A DNA stretch of 64,000 nucleotides from Lamellibrachia satsuma (Eukaryota; Annelida; Polychaeta; Sabellida; Siboglinidae). Within the stretch, counting starts at the first letter, position 1; every line of letters begins with the position of its first letter. Position numbers and translations under genes: made by a program. Where the stretch lies: assembly GCA_033239005.1 (NCBI GenBank), contig BSQZ01000037.1, positions 6,550,001 through 6,614,000 on the forward strand, written 5' to 3'. A model generated the notes under the pieces. The model saw only the letters and a program-made list of their open reading frames with translations. It was not told where the DNA came from and searched no databases. This document shows, in pieces, positions 60,640-64,000 of the stretch.

Positions 60640-61140
60640 AGTAAAAAGTAGAAGATTGTAGAATACAATAAAGTCTTGATCAGGTCTACTGCCAGTGGTA
60701 AAGTCCATACGGTATAAAAGAGTTCGTAAATATTTCAGTTTTGCATCGAGGCACAGTGTTCTTGCAGTTACTTCGGGTTGAGTGTGTAGGTTCCCTGGTC
60801 GGAGGCAGAAGACGATGCAACTTGTGATTATGTTTTTGCATGTTCGCAAATAGAGTTCTACATAGTGTTTCCTTCCGGTCTGCCAGTGTTGAGATTCCCG
60901 CTGTGACGATGGCTTCGGCATAAGAAGATGTACTCGATCGCCTGGATATAATCCACGGGCATCAGGCAGCTCACCGCCATGTTCATTATCTCCATATCTT
61001 GGAACAATTTCTTTTCGGCATCGTCCAGTCCTTTCGTGGCATTACGACCAAACCATTTATGTTTGTTTTGCCACTGGTCTACCTTAAGCCTGCAAGGCTA
61101 ACCTCCTCTCCCGGCATTGAACAGCCTGCTGCACACCACG
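60640..61140 (-). mobile_element. LINE RT C-terminal relic, minus strand
   Basis: Minus strand in one main frame: YAEAIVTAGISTLADRKETL, NHKLHRLLPPTREPTHSTRS, LPRCKTE-like VPRCKTEIFTNSFIPYGL. This is the usual C-terminal arrangement of a non-LTR RT. Unique to unit C. Confidence 0.8.
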
Positions 61141-61189
61141 TTACGCAAGTATCCCAGTATATCCTACGAATGATAATAACTTTAAATTT

Positions 61190-61708
61190 TCACATTCAGC
61201 CTGGATTTCAGTTAAAGGTTGTCAAGCATACAATCCAATTGAAATTTTTTTTCCACAAACTGTGCTCATATCAGTAAATTATCATAAAGATATTCACATT
61301 AGAAACAACAATGACAAATGTGTCACAGTTTGCTCATACAGGTAGATCCTACTAATGATATTAACTAAAAAAAGCAACAGTTACACAAATGTCTCATTCT
61401 GCACTAATATATTGCTAGACCCTACTAGTGATATTAGTACATAAACGAACAGTTACAAATGGATGACACATCGCATGTTCAGGTTATTACTACACGATAA
61501 GATAATATGTTATACAACTTGGCAATGTCTCAACCGCCTCAAGACAGGTGTTTGTCGCAGCAGAGGCATGATGCAGGATCGGGAGATAGCCAAGACGCAC
61601 TTACCGAATGCGACTGTGGAGACAATCCACAAACGATGCAACATATAATGCCCTCCCCTACCAGAGCTTTGCATACCAGACTACCAGACTGTTTACTGCT
61701 GTGCCCGC
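61190..61708 (+). repeat. Unit C satellite block and flank
   Basis: Matches 7340-7842 of unit A: satellite monomers (TTTGCTCATA, AGATCCTACTAATGATATTA) and the flank CAATGTCTCAACCGCCTCAA before the minisatellite. Confidence 0.8.
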
Positions 61709-61960
61709 GACTGTGTTCTGCAGTGGCGGGGGAAGTGTAGCGCCTGTGTTCTGCAGTGGCGGGGGAAGTGTAGCGCCTGTGTTCTGCAGTGGCGGGGATG
61801 TGTAGCGCCTGTGTTCTGCAGTGGCGGGGAAGTGTAGCGCCTGTGTTCTGCAGTGGCTGGGAAGTGTAGCGCCTGTGTTCTGCAGTGGCGGGGAAGTGTA
61901 GCGCCTGTGTTCTGCACTGGCGGGGAAGTGTAGCGCCTGTGTTCTGCAGTGGCAGGGGAA
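61709..61960. repeat. 33-bp (here mostly 32-bp) minisatellite, ~8 copies, unit C
   Basis: Same unit as in A and B; several copies have lost one G, so the frame is interrupted. Confidence 0.92.
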
Positions 61961-63389
61961 AACCAGTCACATGTGCCCAAAACAAAAAGTGAGCTACTGG
62001 TGTGATTAGAAATGGGAGAAGAAGGGCTTTACAATTATTATTACATTATGTTATTTTGAACATTATATCCAAAGTTATGCTCGTTTGAATGTAATCGATA
62101 TCCGAAACGCAAATGTGAGAAAGTCACATATAATGATTTCATTACAGAAATTGGGCTTACTCCTTGGTTACCAAGCCTATTGACCGATCTCAGTGAAAAC
62201 TATTTTTGTACCAACCATTGTCTCAATCTTACTGAAAGATTATGCATGTATATATATTATGGTATTAAAACTTTCGTAAAGGCTATCATGAGAAGAAAAT
62301 GAAACGCGCGCACGCACGCACGCACTCATGCGCGCACGCACCATTAAGGCCTGATTGTTTCGCGGCTGGACTAGTTTAATTAAATATTAGACAGCAACGT
62401 TATCAATTGGGACTAAAAGGATGCAATGACGCATTGCATCGGCGGTTGCCCCTAGAGTGTGTCAGTTCACGCGATGCAGCGTTGACTGTTGAATAAAGTC
62501 ATCCATATCCGTGGAGCGACATCGACCTGTCGGTGTTGACAGTAACACGGCCTGTGTATTCCTTCATTTAGAAGCTTATATTAACAAAGTTGTAATATCT
62601 GCTTTGCATGCATTGTTAATAACTCCGTCGTTACCAACGAACATAACATCGACGTTTCCACGAGCTAATTTTATATTTTAACGGTGTACACGGCTTCCTC
62701 AAACAGGTATTTGCACCACAGCAGGAAACGATGCAGGAAGTATTTTTCATTGTATGATAATAATAACCTAAACTACAGTAACATTACTGGTGTTTTCTCT
62801 GTCTGTAGTGCTAAGTTGTTAATGTTCTTAGATATCTAAATTACATCGCATGTAAAACCTATATATGTCTTTTTTTAAATAATGTCCCAAAGCTGACAAA
62901 TAGCGTATTCACTAGTGGAAGCCAATCTATCAGTATTTACGTATCGGTATCGGTATCTCGGCTCGAAACGTATGTAGAACATGTGACCGGCAAATGGCGC
63001 TGACGTCAGTGCCTATAAGTTACGGAATTAGCGATACGTGGGGGAAAATGTATAGTTAAAGCTGTCTAATATAATAATGACAGGCAAGAGTTATATAATA
63101 CCTAATTTAAATATCAATGTATAAAGGAAATACCCCATCTAAAATAAAATAGCAGCAAAATTATTAAAAAAAAACTACTGAATAGAATATTTTAACATTG
63201 CTAAAATAAATATTATAATGAAATTCATAAATCAATATAATACTGATGCATACGTAAAGACAAGAGTTATATAATACCAAATGTAAATATCAAGAAAGAA
63301 AAAAACACGCATCAAAAATAGTGGTAGTTGTAGTGGCTAAATACACTAAGAAAAGAACTTCTGAATATAAGATTTAAAACTGGTCACAG
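61961..63389. other. Unit C remnants; exon 1 region deleted
   Basis: 62270-62730 follows unit A 8110-8740; at about 62730 it jumps to the last bases of exon 1 and intron 1 (GATGCAGGAAGTATTTTTCATTG versus 10413-10436 in unit A), so about 1.7 kb including the signal peptide exon is missing. The donor GT is also altered. 62770-63390 is AT-rich with no gene. Confidence 0.7.
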
Positions 63390-63539
63390 TCCATAACTAT
63401 GTATGTAGCACTAATTTACCAGCGAGTAGTATGCACGCTGCTTAATTGTTAGAATCTTTCCAGGCAGCATTGTCACTTATTTGATGTGTATGTTTAACAG
63501 CAGTGTTTGTGGTACAGTGCATTATATTCTTTCCCGCAG

Positions 63540-63650
63540 CTGCTGATGTTCATCCCCTGCTGGTTGCGACGTACGCAGCCACTTTGAAGATTCCAGTAGA
63601 TCAATCAACGGCGCCTCTAGTACATGGCCAACTTCTAACGCTATTCTCTT
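63540..63650 (+). pseudogene. Gene C exon 2 remnant
   Basis: 111 bases, same length as exon 2 of genes A and B, with a good acceptor TTCCCGCAG and the peptide ADVHPLLVATYAATLKIPVD. Exon 1 is gone and the donor is replaced by LINE sequence from 63651, so this copy cannot make the protein. Confidence 0.85.
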
Positions 63651-64000
63651 CTTCACTTCACTTTCCCATAACCCGTAAGGATCGTTGGGGCACCATTGAT
63701 GACTTTCTAACCAGCTCTCTCCACGTTTCCCTGTTCTCGACAGCCCTATGGGAGTCAGCGAACTCCATTCCTCTCCACTCTTTGATGTTGTCTTCCCACC
63801 TCTTCTTCTGTCTACCTCTTCGTCTCCCCCCTCTTACGGTACGTTGCAAGATAGTCTTTGCAAGGCCAGATGATCGTGATACATGACCGTACCACTTCAG
63901 TTTACGCTTCTTAACTGTTGTAAGAAGGTCGTCATATGGTCCGATGGCTTGTTGCGGACAGCTTCGTTAGTAACATGGTCTGTGTATGATATGCGCAAGA
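63651..64000 (-). mobile_element. LINE RT C-terminal end, minus strand, partial
   Basis: Minus strand: QQAIGPYDDLLTTVKKRKLK, WYGHVSRSSGLAKTILQ, TVRGGRRRGRQKKRWEDNI, ENRETWRELVRKSS. The 3' tail is GAAGTGAAGTGAAG, abutting exon 2 of gene C. The element continues past the window end. Confidence 0.88.

Larger units (their letters stand above)
55767..63650. repeat. Segmental duplication, degraded unit C
   Basis: Homology to units A and B returns in blocks: 55767-56540 (gypsy relic), 61190-61960 (70-bp satellite and 33-bp minisatellite), 62270-62760, and 63390-63650 (exon 2 of the gene). Between blocks are LINE insertions (56560-59400, about 60640-61140) and deletions. Divergence by eye is higher than between A and B, so this is an older or faster-decaying copy. 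Homology stops exactly at the exon 2 end. Confidence 0.85.

Noticed and set aside
63503..63886. 127-codon + frame joining gene exon 2 to downstream sequence
   Set aside because: The downstream part is antisense to a LINE reverse transcriptase C-terminus, so the frame is chimeric.

Overview
The window is eukaryotic DNA. It has spliced genes, long introns, many decayed non-LTR retrotransposons (LINEs), Gypsy-type LTR-element remains and heavy micro- and minisatellite content. The gene content (secreted protein with WSC, LDL-receptor class B and a cysteine-rich domain) and the LINE types fit a marine invertebrate, perhaps a lophotrochozoan such as a mollusc. That placement is an inference, not something the sequence proves.

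The dominant structure is a direct tandem duplication of about 26-29 kb. Unit A (1-26225) and unit B (26226-55766) are colinear from end to end, differing by indels, repeat number and one local inversion. A third, older-looking and deletion-ridden unit C starts near 55767, is interrupted by LINEs, and stops at 63650 where another LINE abuts it. Each unit begins with a Gypsy gag/protease relic and continues through LINE relics, a foldback element, satellite blocks and minisatellites. In A and B it then carries one gene on the + strand, followed by an inverse-orientation satellite block, an 18-bp minisatellite of more than 2 kb and another LINE relic.

The gene is best seen in unit B (36599-48067): ten exons with mutually compatible phases give an uninterrupted 540-residue reading frame. 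It encodes a signal peptide, the first strands of a YWTD-type (LDLR class B) beta-propeller, a WSC domain on two phase-1/phase-1 exons, the rest of the propeller, and a C-terminal 158-residue cysteine-rich domain with a stop. The WSC domain therefore appears to sit inside the propeller. Unit A (10330-20663) has the same exons except that a deletion of about 1.0 kb removed most of the second WSC exon. Splicing around it stays in frame, so gene A may be a WSC-less paralogue or a dying copy. Unit C keeps exon 2 only; exon 1 is deleted and a LINE sits exactly at the exon 2 donor.

Unit B alone carries an inversion of about 0.5 kb next to the last exon. It replaces the splice acceptor used in unit A with a new AG acceptor that lies in antisense LINE-derived sequence. 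No rRNA or convincing tRNA genes, CRISPR arrays, operons or other prokaryotic features are present. All exon calls rest on reading frames, splice-site consensus, phase agreement and A/B comparison by eye; no alignment software or database search was used.
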